Notes under the pieces: model-generated
The model's database searches: none
Told to the model about the DNA's origin: nothing
What the model saw: only the letters and a program-made list of their open reading frames with translations
Position numbers and translations under genes: made by a program
Assembly: GCA_005502875.1 (NCBI GenBank)
Contig: SCMV01000017.1
Coordinates: 1 to 64,000 of the forward strand
DNA from: Comamonadaceae bacterium 2PF
GTDB lineage: Bacteria; Pseudomonadota; Gammaproteobacteria; Burkholderiales; Burkholderiaceae_C
Reading direction: 5' to 3'
Length of the DNA stretch: 64,000 nucleotides
In this document: positions 44,013 to 53,560 of the stretch, in pieces
Layout: every line of letters begins with the position of its first letter
Position numbering within the stretch: the stretch's first letter is position 1

Positions 44013-44246
44013 TCAAAGCCCCCTGGATCGCCGCCAGGTTTCGACGTACAGCGCCTCGACCTTCTCGCGCGCCCAAGGTGTCTTGCGCAGGAACTTCAGG
44101 CTCGAGGACACGCTGGGGTCGTGCGTGAAGCAGCGGATGGGGATCAGCCGGCCCAGTTCGTCCCAGCCGTAGAACTCGGCCAGGCATTCGACGATGTGCT
44201 GCAAGGTCGCGCCGTGCAGCGGGTCGTTGTGCGGTGATGCCGTCAA
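44013..44246 (-). CDS. VF530 family DNA-binding protein
   Basis: A 77-residue protein: [40 protein letters not shown] and [20 protein letters not shown] are the VF530 (DUF2132) family. VF530 has a DNA-binding-like helical fold, but its role in the cell is not known. TTG 44246 is inferred as the start: its TTGA overlaps the stop of the upstream cupin-like gene, and no ATG or GTG is available before the conserved NDPLHG. Confidence 0.85.
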   Translation of the reverse strand: MTASPHNDPLHGATLQHIVECLAEFYGWDELGRLIPIRCFTHDPSVSSSLKFLRKTPWAREKVEALYVETWRRSRGL

Positions 44247-45238
44247 GCCGCCCCCATCATCCGCAGGCCACCCAGCAAGAGGGGCTCGGACTCGGCCATC
44301 AGCTCTGCGCCATGCAGCCAAAGCCCCCCTGCGGCGTGCGCCGACGCGGCAGGGCGCGCCAGACGCAAGATCCGGCCCTTGAGGCCCGCCGCGCCTTTGA
44401 CGACGGGGTACAGGCCGCTTTTGAGGCCATCCAAAGAACCCGGCGAATTCACCGGATTCGGCTGCCAGCCAAACCTCGCGGCACGGCGGCGGATCAAATC
44501 GTTGATGACCAGCGCCTGCTTGAAGCGCCGGGTTTCATCGGTGTCGTAGAAGATCGCCATCGAGATCGAAACGTCCCCTGGCCCGTTCTTGACGTAGTGG
44601 CCGCCCAGGAAAGGGATGTGGATCGCCTGACCTGGGTGGAAGTGGAACTTGTGGGCGAAGCGGTCCTTCTCGTCGGCCCAGTCCATCTGGCGGTCGTTGC
44701 GCGCCGTGTAGGCCTCGTACTGCAGCGGCGTGATCACCTCGTCGTTCCAGGGCTCGAACACCGCCACCTCCTTGCTGCCACGGAACTGCAGCAGGAAGTT
44801 GGAGAAGCGGTCGAAGTGAAACGGCGTGATCGCACCGGGCGATGCGATGAAGAGCCACATCTCGGCGTTCTCGGGCAACTGGCCCGTGCCGTTGGCGCGC
44901 ATGAGCTGGGCGATGTCCTCGCACATCACGCGGTGCAGGTCCTTGAACGAGGGGTGATGCTCGGGGCCGCGCACCGCGATGTAGGACTGCGTGGTGCGGA
45001 TCTGCTCGATGGTCTCTTCGATGCTCAGGCCGTTCTGGTCATCGAGGTGAGCGCGGTCCAGGTTGGCCCCCAGGCTGGACAAGCCCTTGGAGTACATCAC
45101 CCGCTCGCCGAGCGCCGGCAAGGCCGTGGCCAGGTTGCCCAGCTCCAGCGCCGGGTGTCCCATCAGCCGGTGGCCGAACTGGAAGGGCGACTTGTCGAGG
45201 CAGCCCGGCTGGATGTCGTTGTTGAAACATTGGTACAC
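44243..45238 (-). CDS. Cupin-like (JmjC-type) protein
   Basis: A 331-residue protein with a cupin_8/JmjC-like double-stranded beta-helix. [20 protein letters not shown] holds the HxD pair of iron ligands, and [16 protein letters not shown] holds the distal His. Such proteins are usually 2-oxoglutarate- and Fe(II)-dependent hydroxylases or sensors. GTG 45238 was chosen with AGGGAG seven bases upstream. The VF530 gene follows with a four-base overlap; the pair is conserved in context only as far as this window shows. Confidence 0.8.
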   Translation of the reverse strand: MYQCFNNDIQPGCLDKSPFQFGHRLMGHPALELGNLATALPALGERVMYSKGLSSLGANLDRAHLDDQNGLSIEETIEQIRTTQSYIAVRGPEHHPSFKDLHRVMCEDIAQLMRANGTGQLPENAEMWLFIASPGAITPFHFDRFSNFLLQFRGSKEVAVFEPWNDEVITPLQYEAYTARNDRQMDWADEKDRFAHKFHFHPGQAIHIPFLGGHYVKNGPGDVSISMAIFYDTDETRRFKQALVINDLIRRRAARFGWQPNPVNSPGSLDGLKSGLYPVVKGAAGLKGRILRLARPAASAHAAGGLWLHGAELMAESEPLLLGGLRMMGAA

Positions 45239-45350
45239 GGGTGCTCCCTGGTGCGCCGCCGAAGGCGGGTGGTCGATGCAATGCGGAGGGCTCGATTGTG
45301 TTCCGCTGCCTTTGAAGAGGGCAACCTGCGCCCCTTCAATCCGGTGCAAA

Positions 45351-47234
45351 TCACTCGACCGTCACACTCTTGGCCAGGTTGCGCGGCTTGTCCACGTCCG
45401 TACCCTTCGCACAGGCCGTGTGATACGCCAGCAGCTGCAGCGGCACCACGTGCAGGATGGGGCTCAGGGCACCATAGTGCTCAGGCATGCGGATCACGTG
45501 GATGCCCGGCTCGGCCTGGATCTGCGTGTCACCGTCGGCGCACACGTACAGCTCGCCACCGCGCGCCTTGACTTCCTGCATGTTGCTCTTGAGTTTTTCC
45601 AGCAGCACGTCGTTGGGGGCCACGACCACCACGGGCATCTCGGCCGTGACGAGTGCAAGCGGGCCGTGCTTGAGCTCACCGGCGGGGTAAGCCTCGGCAT
45701 GGATGTAGCTGATCTCTTTGAGCTTCAAGGCGCCTTCCAGGCCGATGGGGTAGTGCAGCCCACGCCCCAGGAACAAGGCGTTGTCCTTGCGCGCAAAGGC
45801 CTCGGCCCAGGCCACGACCTGCGGCTCCAGCGCCAGCACGGCCTGCAGCGCAGCTGGCAGGTGGCGCATGGCCTTGAGGTGGCTGGCTTCGTCTTCGGGG
45901 CCAAGGTGGCCGCGCAGCTTGGCCAGCGTCAGCGTCAACAGGAACAAGCCCGCCAGCTGCGTCGTGAAAGCCTTGGTCGAGGCCACGCCGATTTCAACGC
46001 CGGCGCGCGTCACGTAGGCCAGCTTGCACTCGCGCACCATGGCGCTCGTGCTCACGTTGCAGATGGTCAGCGTCTGCTCCATGCCCAGGCTGCGCGCGTG
46101 CTTGAGCGCGGCGATGGTGTCGGCCGTCTCGCCCGACTGGCTGATGGTGACGATCAGCGTGCGCGGATCGGGCACGCTGTCGCGGTAGCGGTACTCGCTG
46201 GCGATCTCGACGTTGGTGGGGATCTTGGCGATGGATTCGAGCCAGTACTTGGCGGTCGAGCCCGAGTAGTAGCTGGTGCCGCAGGCCAGGATCAGCACGC
46301 GGTCGATCTGGCCGAACACGGCCTCGGCCTGCTCACCGAACAGCGTGGGCGTGATGGCCTCGACGCCTTCGAGCGTGTCGGCGATGGCGCGCGGCTGCTC
46401 GAAGATTTCCTTTTGCATGTAGTGGCGATACGGGCCCAGCTCGACCGCGCCGCTGTGGGCGGTGACGGTGCGCACCGGGCGCTCGGTCGGGTCCACGCGC
46501 ACGTGTTCGGCGGCACCGGGCGCGATGTGTTCGATCCAGTGGCGACCGGGCTGCAGGTCGACCACGTCGCCCTCTTCCAGGTAGACGATCTGGTCGGTGA
46601 CCCCGGCCAGCGCCATGGCGTCTGACGCCAGGAAACGCTCGGAGGCGTCGGCCCCGCCCACGCCCATCACCAGGGGCGAGCCCTGGCGCGCACCCACGAT
46701 GCGCTGAGGCTCATCGCGGTGGAAGACGGCGATCGCGTAGGCCCCATGCAGGCGCTTGGTGGCGGCCTTGACGGCGGCCAGCAGGTCGCCGTCGTAGAGC
46801 TGGTCAACCAGGTGACAGATGACCTCGGTGTCGGTCTGGCTCAGGAAGACGTAGCCCTTGGCCTGCAGCTCGCGGCGAAGCTCTTCGTGGTTCTCGATGA
46901 TGCCGTTGTGCACCAGGGCCACGCGGCCCGGCTTGGCGGTGGCAGCGTCGGCGCCCGGGCCGTGCGAGAAATGCGGGTGGGCGTTGTGCACCGCCGGCGC
47001 GCCGTGCGTGGCCCAGCGGGTGTGGGCGATGCCCAGGCTGCTGTGGATGCCATCGGCGTCGGCCTGGGCCTGCAGCTCGGCCACGCGCTGGGTGGAGCGG
47101 CTGCGGCGCAGCGCGCCGTCTTGCAACACGGCCACGCCGCAGGAGTCGTAACCGCGGTACTCCAGGCGCTTGAGGCCTTCGACGAGGACCGGGGTGATGT
47201 TGCGTGCGCCGATGGCGCCAACGATGCCGCACAT
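45351..47234 (-). CDS. glmS: Glutamine--fructose-6-phosphate aminotransferase
   Basis: A 627-residue enzyme making glucosamine-6-phosphate from fructose-6-phosphate and glutamine, the first step to UDP-GlcNAc for peptidoglycan and lipid A. The N-terminal glutaminase starts [20 protein letters not shown], with Cys2 as the nucleophile after Met removal; HTRWATHG and [12 protein letters not shown] are typical. Two SIS domains follow ([33 protein letters not shown]), ending with [16 protein letters not shown] 47234. It is divergent from the Lrp-type gene, with an AT-rich shared promoter region. Confidence 0.97.
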   Translation of the reverse strand: MCGIVGAIGARNITPVLVEGLKRLEYRGYDSCGVAVLQDGALRRSRSTQRVAELQAQADADGIHSSLGIAHTRWATHGAPAVHNAHPHFSHGPGADAATAKPGRVALVHNGIIENHEELRRELQAKGYVFLSQTDTEVICHLVDQLYDGDLLAAVKAATKRLHGAYAIAVFHRDEPQRIVGARQGSPLVMGVGGADASERFLASDAMALAGVTDQIVYLEEGDVVDLQPGRHWIEHIAPGAAEHVRVDPTERPVRTVTAHSGAVELGPYRHYMQKEIFEQPRAIADTLEGVEAITPTLFGEQAEAVFGQIDRVLILACGTSYYSGSTAKYWLESIAKIPTNVEIASEYRYRDSVPDPRTLIVTISQSGETADTIAALKHARSLGMEQTLTICNVSTSAMVRECKLAYVTRAGVEIGVASTKAFTTQLAGLFLLTLTLAKLRGHLGPEDEASHLKAMRHLPAALQAVLALEPQVVAWAEAFARKDNALFLGRGLHYPIGLEGALKLKEISYIHAEAYPAGELKHGPLALVTAEMPVVVVAPNDVLLEKLKSNMQEVKARGGELYVCADGDTQIQAEPGIHVIRMPEHYGALSPILHVVPLQLLAYHTACAKGTDVDKPRNLAKSVTVE

Positions 47235-47308
47235 GAGGGGGACTCCCGCTGTTGGTGGTGGTGATGCAGCGCGGATGCTAGGGCAATCAAGGCGGAATGT
47301 TCTTCCGA

Positions 47309-47323
47309 ATTTTCATTGAAAAT
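47309..47323. promoter_or_regulatory. Lrp-type palindrome between glmS and the Lrp gene
   Basis: ATTTTC-ATT-GAAAAT is a 15-base palindrome with 6-base arms, the size and AT-rich centre of Lrp/AsnC binding sites. It lies 54 bases upstream of the Lrp-type start at 47377 and 75 bases from glmS. Close by are GACA-AAA-TGTC (47343-47353) and GATAT-AA-ATATC (47354-47365). Autoregulation is likely, and glmS may be affected. Confidence 0.45.
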
Positions 47324-47376
47324 GAATGAATCATCCCACCGTGACAAAATGTCGATATAAATATCAACAAAACACC

Positions 47377-47925
47377 ATGCAAATGAAAGATTCCACCACA
47401 CCCGGCGATGCATCCCCTCAACTGGATGCCCACGACTGGCGGATCTTGTCGTTGCTGCAGGTCGACGCCAGCCTGTCCAACCAGGCGCTGGCCGAGGCGG
47501 TGAACCTGTCGCCCGCCACCTGCCACCGCCGCGTGCAGCGCCTCACCCAAGCCGGTGTGATCGAAAAGCGGGTGGCCATCCTCTCGCCCACCAAGCTGGC
47601 CGCCTGGACAGGCTGGGGCCTGAGCGCGCTGGTGGAGGTGAGCCTGGACGTGCAGACCAACGAAGCGCTGGATGCTTTCGAGGCCCGTGCGGTGGACGAA
47701 CCCAGCGTGCAGCAATGCTGGCGGGTGTCACCCGGGCCGGATTTCGTGCTGGTGATCCAGGTGGCCGACATGCCCGCCTACCAGGACGTGACCCGGCGCC
47801 TGTTCAACGAAGACGCGCGGGTGCGCAATGTGCGCGCCTTTTTTGGCGTGAAACGGGCGAAATTCGGCACCGCCGTGCCATTGCCAGGCTCGCCTGGCGC
47901 TGCATTGGGAGCAGCAAGTCGCTGA
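47377..47925 (+). CDS. Lrp/AsnC family transcriptional regulator
   Basis: A 182-residue regulator. The N-terminal helix-turn-helix is DWRILSLLQVDASLSNQALA then EAVNLSPATCHRRVQRLTQA. The C-terminal RAM (ACT-like) domain has ALVEVSLDVQTNEALDAF, CWRVSPGPDFVLVIQVADMP and VRNVRAFFGVKRAKF. It should bind an amino acid or related ligand. ATG 47377 is chosen (ATG 47383 is close). Divergent from glmS and convergent with the J-domain gene, their stops being directly adjacent. Confidence 0.92.
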   Translation: MQMKDSTTPGDASPQLDAHDWRILSLLQVDASLSNQALAEAVNLSPATCHRRVQRLTQAGVIEKRVAILSPTKLAAWTGWGLSALVEVSLDVQTNEALDAFEARAVDEPSVQQCWRVSPGPDFVLVIQVADMPAYQDVTRRLFNEDARVRNVRAFFGVKRAKFGTAVPLPGSPGAALGAASR

Positions 47926-48579
47926 TCAGTCTGCGGCTTTGGGCTCGGCCATGCGCTCGGCAACCGGTCGGGCGCTGAGCAACAAGGACTCGGACCTCAG
48001 CTCGATGCTGGGCCCATCCAGCGGATGCATGCTCGGGAAGACGCTGGCCAGCGGGGGCGCAACCGCGCCGCCAAGCGGATCGGCCGACACGTTGCCTTGC
48101 GCACCGATCTGTTTGACGAGGGCGGCGTCCATGGCCGGAGCAGAGGTCCCCGAGCGCGTGAAGTACCAGGCGAAACCCAGCACGATCAACAACAAGGCGA
48201 TGAAGGTGCCCAGCATGACCTGGTTGGGCTCAGGCGCGAACGCCGACTCCTGGGCCATCAGGCCAGGGACGGCGCCATCCGGCGCTGCAGCGGCCAACGG
48301 ACTGGCTTGACCGGGCGCGCCCTCGCCGTCGTCGTCGCCGACGGGCTTTTGCCACCCCTGGCCGGGCGCCAGGCTGGCATCGTAGTCACGGCGCAGCATC
48401 GGATCGATCAGGGTCTCGTACGCCGCGTTCAGCCCCATCATCTCTTCCTGGGCGGCATCGGCTGCAGCGCCAGGCGCTGGCGGTTGTGCCTGCAGGCGGT
48501 TGGCCAGCGCTCGGTAAGCAGCCCGGATGACCTCGGGCGGGGCATCCTGGGTGACCTTCAGTCGTTCGTAGTGATTCAC
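47926..48579 (-). CDS. J-domain protein with membrane anchor
   Basis: A 217-residue protein. Residues 1-65 are a J domain (HYERLKVTQDAPPEVIRAAY, then AYETLIDPMLRRDYDAS). The canonical HPD is not seen in the loop, which reads RLQAQPPAPG where HPDKN is usual, so DnaK stimulation may be lost. A Pro/Gly-rich linker and one helix (LGTFIALLLIVLGFAWYF) follow, with a short tail. GTG 48579 was chosen to begin at the J domain. It lies 97 bases from the glmU stop. Confidence 0.75.
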   Translation of the reverse strand: MNHYERLKVTQDAPPEVIRAAYRALANRLQAQPPAPGAAADAAQEEMMGLNAAYETLIDPMLRRDYDASLAPGQGWQKPVGDDDGEGAPGQASPLAAAAPDGAVPGLMAQESAFAPEPNQVMLGTFIALLLIVLGFAWYFTRSGTSAPAMDAALVKQIGAQGNVSADPLGGAVAPPLASVFPSMHPLDGPSIELRSESLLLSARPVAERMAEPKAAD

Positions 48580-48676
48580 GGCGTGCGGCTCGGGACCGGT
48601 TCGATGGATGCCGAATGTTAACGGCAGGCGTCCCACCAACTGAAGGGGCAATGACCCGGCCCCGGCCCTCAGGGAA

Positions 48677-50071
48677 TCAACGGCGTTGTTTTTGTGGGCG
48701 CTGCCAGCCCGGCAGCGCCACCTGTTTGGCCCGCGCCACGGTCAGTGCACCGGCCGGAGCGTCCTTGCTGATGGTGCTGCCGCCGCCGATGGTGGCACCC
48801 GCACCCAGGGTCACGGGCGCGATCAGCACGCAGTTCGAGCCCACGTGCACGTCGGCCTCGATGACGGTGCGGTGCTTGTTGGCGCCGTCGTAGTTGGCGG
48901 TGATGGCGCCGGCGCCATAGTTCACGCGCTCGCCCACGGTGGCGTCGCCCAGGTAGGCCAGGTGGTTGGCCTTGGCGCCCTTGGCCATCGTGCTGTTCTT
49001 GACCTCGACGAAGTTACCGATGTGCACCTCGGCTCCGAGTTGCGCACCAGGGCGCAGGCGGGCGAAGGGCCCGATCAGCGAACCCTCGCCCACGGTGGCA
49101 CCGTCCTTGTCGCCATCGATGTGCGTGAAGGGATGGATGACGGCACCGGCCTCGATGCGGGCGTTGCGGATGAAGCAGTTGGCACCGATCTGCACCTCGT
49201 CACCCAGCGTGACGCTGCCTTCGAAAACACAGTTGACATCGATGTCCACGTCGCGACCGCACTGCAGGCTGCCGCGCAAGTCGAAGCGCGCCGGGTCGGC
49301 CAGTCGCACGCCTTGCTCCATCAGGCGATCGGCCTGGGCGCGCTGGTGGCGGCGCTCGAGCTCGGCCAGCTGCGCCGGGCTGTTGACGCCCAGCACCTCG
49401 ACCTCGTCCTGCGGTTGGGCGGCCACCACGGGCACGCCTTCGGCCTGGGCCATGGCGACCACGTCGGTCAGGTAGTACTCGCCTTGCGCGTTGTTGTTCG
49501 TCAGCCCGGCCAGCCAGCGCTTGAGGTGCGCGGTGGGCGCGGCCATCATGCCGGTGTAGACCTCGCGGATGGCGCGCTGCTCGGGGCTGGCGTCCTTGTG
49601 CTCGACGATGGCCAGCACGCGCTCGCCCGACGCGTCACGCACGATGCGGCCGTAACCCGTGGGGTCGGCCAGCTCGATGGTCAGCAGGGCCAGCTTGCCG
49701 CCAGCGCAGGCGTCCACCAAGGCCTGCGCGGTGCTGGCCCGGATCAGCGGCGTGTCGCCATTGAGGATGAGGGTGATACCTTCATCGGGCAACACGGGCA
49801 CGGCCTGCTGCACGGCGTGGCCGGTGCCCAGTTGCGGCTCCTGGCGCACGAAACTCAGCGGCGCCTGCGGGAAGGCCTGGGACATGGCCGGCTCGACCAG
49901 CTCGGCCCCATGCCCCGTGATGACGATCTGCTGCGCGGCCTGCAGGGTGGCCGTGGTGCCGATGACATGGGCCAGCATGGGCCGACCCGCCAGCTTGTGC
50001 AGCACCTTCGGGCGCGCGGATTTCATGCGGGTGCCTTTGCCCGCGGCCATGATGACAATGGAAAGCGACAT
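48677..50071 (-). CDS. glmU: Bifunctional UDP-N-acetylglucosamine pyrophosphorylase / glucosamine-1-phosphate N-acetyltransferase
   Basis: A 464-residue cytoplasmic enzyme that acetylates glucosamine-1-phosphate and then uridylates it to UDP-GlcNAc. N-terminal pyrophosphorylase has [20 protein letters not shown] and [20 protein letters not shown]. The C-terminal left-handed beta-helix is seen in repeated hexapeptides ([20 protein letters not shown]) and [20 protein letters not shown]-like [11 protein letters not shown] 50071 was used. It acts two steps after glmS, located nearby. Confidence 0.97.
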   Translation of the reverse strand: MSLSIVIMAAGKGTRMKSARPKVLHKLAGRPMLAHVIGTTATLQAAQQIVITGHGAELVEPAMSQAFPQAPLSFVRQEPQLGTGHAVQQAVPVLPDEGITLILNGDTPLIRASTAQALVDACAGGKLALLTIELADPTGYGRIVRDASGERVLAIVEHKDASPEQRAIREVYTGMMAAPTAHLKRWLAGLTNNNAQGEYYLTDVVAMAQAEGVPVVAAQPQDEVEVLGVNSPAQLAELERRHQRAQADRLMEQGVRLADPARFDLRGSLQCGRDVDIDVNCVFEGSVTLGDEVQIGANCFIRNARIEAGAVIHPFTHIDGDKDGATVGEGSLIGPFARLRPGAQLGAEVHIGNFVEVKNSTMAKGAKANHLAYLGDATVGERVNYGAGAITANYDGANKHRTVIEADVHVGSNCVLIAPVTLGAGATIGGGSTISKDAPAGALTVARAKQVALPGWQRPQKQRR

Positions 50072-50129
50072 GGGGGTCCTGCTTGAATGAATGGGGCTGA
50101 AGGGAGGTGGGTGCTGCGCCAGCCTGGGG

Positions 50130-50834
50130 TCAGCGGCTGGCATCCGGCAGCGGCACGGTCACGACGCGCCGGCCCCTGGGTGGTTGCGGGAAGCCGTCCA
50201 GCGCGGCTTCGAAGACGTAGGGCAGCACCGACTCGTCGAGTGCCCCCACCCGATCGTGGGCGGCCTGGGTTTCGTACAGCACGCGGCCATCTCGGCGGTC
50301 GCGGATGAGCAGGCGCAACTCCAGCGTGACCCAGGGTGGCTCGAGCGCCAGCGAAAAGCTCAGGCCCGATCCACCGGTGCCCCACCAGCCGCCCACGCCA
50401 GGGCGCCAGAAGTGGGGGTGCGCGGGCACGAGGTGGCCGGGGTGCATGCCGTAGGGGGCCAGCAGCGGGTCATACCGCGTGCGGGGTTCGGTGCGCACGC
50501 TGGCGTCGATCTGCACGGTGTAGTCGGCCTGCTCAGGCTGTTCGACGCGATGAAAGCCCCGCTTGAGCAAGGCTGGCTCGGCAGCGGACTCCAGTCGAGA
50601 CTGATCGGCGGCCTGCACGGCTTGCGAAGGCAGGCGCTCGAAGGCGTAAGCGCCAGGCTTGCTGGCATCGGGCCAGGGCCCGTAGGACGACACCTGACTG
50701 ACCACGTGGGTGGCCGCGCAACCGGTCAGCAAGGCGACCAGGCCCAACAGACCCAACAGGGCCAGCAGCCCGAGGCGACCCAGGTGGTGACGCCCCAACA
50801 GGGCGCCAGGCAGTTGACCGCGACCGCCGCGCAC
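50130..50834 (-). CDS. DUF4136 family lipoprotein
   Basis: A 234-residue protein with a lipoprotein signal ([17 protein letters not shown], lipobox LTGC). The mature part ([40 protein letters not shown] and [20 protein letters not shown]) matches DUF4136, a family of outer- or inner-membrane lipoproteins of unknown role. A Gly/Trp/His-rich stretch lies in the middle. GTG 50834 was selected because the signal peptide needs it and it is one base after the ttcA stop. Confidence 0.75.
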   Translation of the reverse strand: MRGGRGQLPGALLGRHHLGRLGLLALLGLLGLVALLTGCAATHVVSQVSSYGPWPDASKPGAYAFERLPSQAVQAADQSRLESAAEPALLKRGFHRVEQPEQADYTVQIDASVRTEPRTRYDPLLAPYGMHPGHLVPAHPHFWRPGVGGWWGTGGSGLSFSLALEPPWVTLELRLLIRDRRDGRVLYETQAAHDRVGALDESVLPYVFEAALDGFPQPPRGRRVVTVPLPDASR

Positions 50835-50835
50835 C

Positions 50836-51963
50836 TCAGTCCGCCTTGCGCAGCTTGAGGCTGGCCAGCGAGATGCTGGCTTCGCCGGGCAGGCCCTTGC
50901 CTGCGGGCTTGTCGCCACACGACTCGTCTTCGTCCTCGTCGAAGGCGATGTCGCCGCCCTTGACGGGGGCGCCCGTGGCCTTGATCGTGGTGAAGGGGTA
51001 GAGGTTCTTGTCCATCATGTGCGAGGGCACGATGTTGGCCAGCGCGGTGAACATGTTGTCGACGCGACCGGGGAAGCGCTCGTCCCAGTCGTTGATCATC
51101 TCGCGCATCTGCTGGCGCTGCAGGCCTTCCTGGCTGCCGCACAGGTTGCACGGGATGATGGGGAACTCGCGGTGCTCGGCGTACCTGGCCAGGTCCTTCT
51201 CGCGGCAGTAGGCCATGGGGCGGATGACGACGTGTTCGCCGTTGTCGGTCACCAGCTTCGGGGGCATGCCCTTGAGCTTGGAGCCGAAGAACATGTTCAT
51301 GAACATGGTCTGCAGGATGTCGTCGCGGTGGTGGCCCAGGGCGATCTTGGTGCAGCCCAGCTCGGTGGCCACGCGGTAGAGGATGCCACGGCGCAGGCGC
51401 GAGCACAGCGAGCAGGTGGTCTTGCCCTCGGGCACCACGCGCTTGACCACGCTGTAGGTGTCCTGCTCCTCGATGCGAAAGGGCACGCCCACTTTGGTGA
51501 GGTACTCGGGCAGCACGTGCTCGGGGAAGCCGGGCTGCTTCTGGTCGAGGTTGACGGCGACGAGCTCGAATCGGATGGGCGCCCGCTTTTGCAGGTTCAT
51601 CAGGATGTCGAGCATGGCGTAGCTGTCCTTGCCACCGGACATGCACACCATGACCTTGTCGCCGTCTTCGATCATGTTGAAGGCGGTGATGGCCTCGCCC
51701 ACCTCGCGGTGCAGGCGCTTGCTGAGCTTGTTCATCTCGAAGGCGTGGCGCTTGGCGGCCTTGTCGGCGGCGGCCTCGGCTTGCGATTGCTCGGCGCGCT
51801 CGGCGGCGGCCATGGCCGCTTCGGCCACGGGCACCCCTGCTGCGGCCTCCACAGCCAGGGCGGCGTTCGCAAAGAGTTGGGCGTCCGTGGCGCGGCGGGT
51901 GTCATCACCCGGGGCGGCATCGCTGAAGAAGGACGGCAGGGCGGAAGAAGCGGCTTGACTCAT
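50836..51963 (-). CDS. ttcA: tRNA 2-thiocytidine(32) synthetase TtcA
   Basis: A 375-residue ATP-dependent, iron-sulfur tRNA modification enzyme. The PP-loop is [13 protein letters not shown]; the cluster cysteines lie in [14 protein letters not shown] and [10 protein letters not shown]. It thiolates C32 of certain tRNAs. An unusual Ala/Glu-rich N-terminal extension of about 75 residues ([20 protein letters not shown]) precedes the core, which begins with [21 protein letters not shown] 51963 is divergent from a secreted lipase-like gene. Confidence 0.93.
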   Translation of the reverse strand: MSQAASSALPSFFSDAAPGDDTRRATDAQLFANAALAVEAAAGVPVAEAAMAAAERAEQSQAEAAADKAAKRHAFEMNKLSKRLHREVGEAITAFNMIEDGDKVMVCMSGGKDSYAMLDILMNLQKRAPIRFELVAVNLDQKQPGFPEHVLPEYLTKVGVPFRIEEQDTYSVVKRVVPEGKTTCSLCSRLRRGILYRVATELGCTKIALGHHRDDILQTMFMNMFFGSKLKGMPPKLVTDNGEHVVIRPMAYCREKDLARYAEHREFPIIPCNLCGSQEGLQRQQMREMINDWDERFPGRVDNMFTALANIVPSHMMDKNLYPFTTIKATGAPVKGGDIAFDEDEDESCGDKPAGKGLPGEASISLASLKLRKAD

Positions 51964-52241
51964 AACCTTCCATTTTCGCCGATGCGACCGGGTTTGTCTT
52001 GCGTTCGTGCCGCGCGCTCCCGGGCTTGGGTGGGGCCAGGGTGAAAAACGACCGCAACGGGGGAACCCTGAGGCCCGACAGACCTCGCACCCGCACGGTG
52101 CACCGGGTCTAACCCGCAGCCTGCGCGTTGGCACACCGCTTTCGCGCCCGCGAGCAATACGCAGCCGGCGCCAAACGGGAGGATGCCCTCACCGCCCCCC
52201 TGGGCGGAAGCCCCATCCCACCTTTCAGAAAGCAAAAAACC

Positions 52242-53492
52242 ATGAAGAGACCCGTTCGCCACCTCATGAGCGCAGTGGGCTGCTGCCTCGCCCTGTGGGG
52301 CGCCGTCGCGCAGGCCGCCTACGACACCCCGGCGGTTTTCCCGGCCCCTCCAACGCCTCCACTGTCGCCTCAGCAAGACCCGTTCTACACCTCTCCGGCA
52401 TCGGGCGAGCTCTCGTCGCTCGAGCCCGGCACCGTGCTGCGCGCCCGCGAGGTCACCGCCAAGGCCTACTACCTCTTCCCCGTCAAGGGCCAGGCCTGGC
52501 AGCTGATGTACCGCACCACCGACCACCGCGGCCAGCCCGTGGCCATGGTCGGCACCGTGCTCGTGCCCACCAACGCGCCGGCCACCGGCCGCCAGCTGAT
52601 GGCCTACAACGTGGCCTACGACGCACTCACCCTGCGCTGCGCGCCGTCCTACTCCTTCGTGCGAGGCACGGCGCTGGAGCAAGCGCTGATCGCGGGCGCC
52701 TTGAAGAAGGGCCTGGTGGTGATGTCGCCCGACTACGAGGGGCTGGGCTCCTTCTGGACCACCGGCCTGATCTCGGGCCAGGGCGTGCTCGACGGCATTC
52801 GCGCCGCGCAGCGCTTCCAGCAGGCAGGCCTGGACGGCCCGTCGACGCCGACGGTCATCACCGGCTATTCGGGCGGCTCCATCGCTTCGACCTGGGCCAA
52901 CGAGCTCTACCAGAGCTACGCGCCCGAACTCAACATCAAGGGCGTGGCGGCCGGCGGCGTGCCGGTGGACCTGGGCAACGTGGCGCGCAAGGTGGACGGC
53001 ACGCTGTTCGCGGGCGTGTACTTCGGCGCGGTGGCGGCCCTGGCCAACGCCTACCCCGAGGTGAACCCCGCAGCGCTGGTCAACGCAAAGGGAGCCGAGA
53101 TGCTGGTCAAGGCGCAGGACATGTGCCTGGGCCAGTTCCTCACCGGCGCACCGGACCCGCTGATGGCTTTTGCCTTCCAGCGCATGAAGAACCTGGTCAA
53201 GGTGCCCGACCTGCTGGAAGTGCCCATGGTCAAGCAGGTGATCGCGGCCAACCGCCTGGGCCAGCGCAAGCCAGGCGCGCCGATCCACATCTACCAGGGC
53301 ACGGTGGACGAGCTCATGCCGATCAAGGACGTCGACGCACTGGTTCAGTCCTACTGCAACCAGGGCGTGAAGGTCAGCTACAAGCGCACCTTCAACGACC
53401 ACATCCTGCTGGCCGTGACCGGCTGGAGCGGCGCGCTGCAATACCTGAGCGACCGCCTGGCCGACAAGCCGGCGCCAAGCACCTGCCGGTGA
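52242..53492 (+). CDS. Secreted lipase-type alpha/beta hydrolase (LIP family)
   Basis: A 416-residue exported protein (signal GCCLALWGAVAQAA). It matches the secretory lipase family PF03583: VTAKAYYLFPVKGQAWQLMY, PDYEGLGSFWTTG, and the nucleophile elbow GYSGGSIASTWANELYQ. A late GTVDELMPIKDVDALVQSYC supplies the Asp, and TFNDHILLAVTGW the His. The substrate is probably a triglyceride or ester. ATG 52242 follows a run of A-rich bases with AGAAAG. It is convergent with an AraC gene and may be controlled by it. Confidence 0.85.
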   Translation: MKRPVRHLMSAVGCCLALWGAVAQAAYDTPAVFPAPPTPPLSPQQDPFYTSPASGELSSLEPGTVLRAREVTAKAYYLFPVKGQAWQLMYRTTDHRGQPVAMVGTVLVPTNAPATGRQLMAYNVAYDALTLRCAPSYSFVRGTALEQALIAGALKKGLVVMSPDYEGLGSFWTTGLISGQGVLDGIRAAQRFQQAGLDGPSTPTVITGYSGGSIASTWANELYQSYAPELNIKGVAAGGVPVDLGNVARKVDGTLFAGVYFGAVAALANAYPEVNPAALVNAKGAEMLVKAQDMCLGQFLTGAPDPLMAFAFQRMKNLVKVPDLLEVPMVKQVIAANRLGQRKPGAPIHIYQGTVDELMPIKDVDALVQSYCNQGVKVSYKRTFNDHILLAVTGWSGALQYLSDRLADKPAPSTCR

Positions 53493-53560
53493 GGCAGTCG
53501 GGCATCGAGCCAGCGAGCGGCTGAACCTGCATGAAGGGGCGTCGCCGGGAGGCGGCCCCT

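Noticed and set aside
45300-45350. A hairpin (GAAG-GGGC / GCCC-CTTC) after glmS as a terminator
   Set aside because: The stem is imperfect and no T tract follows on the glmS strand; support is too weak to list.
52128-52145. TTGGCACACCGCTTTCGC as a second sigma-54 promoter before the lipase-like gene
   Set aside because: The -12 part lacks the GC at the required ten-base spacing, so it fails the basic rule.
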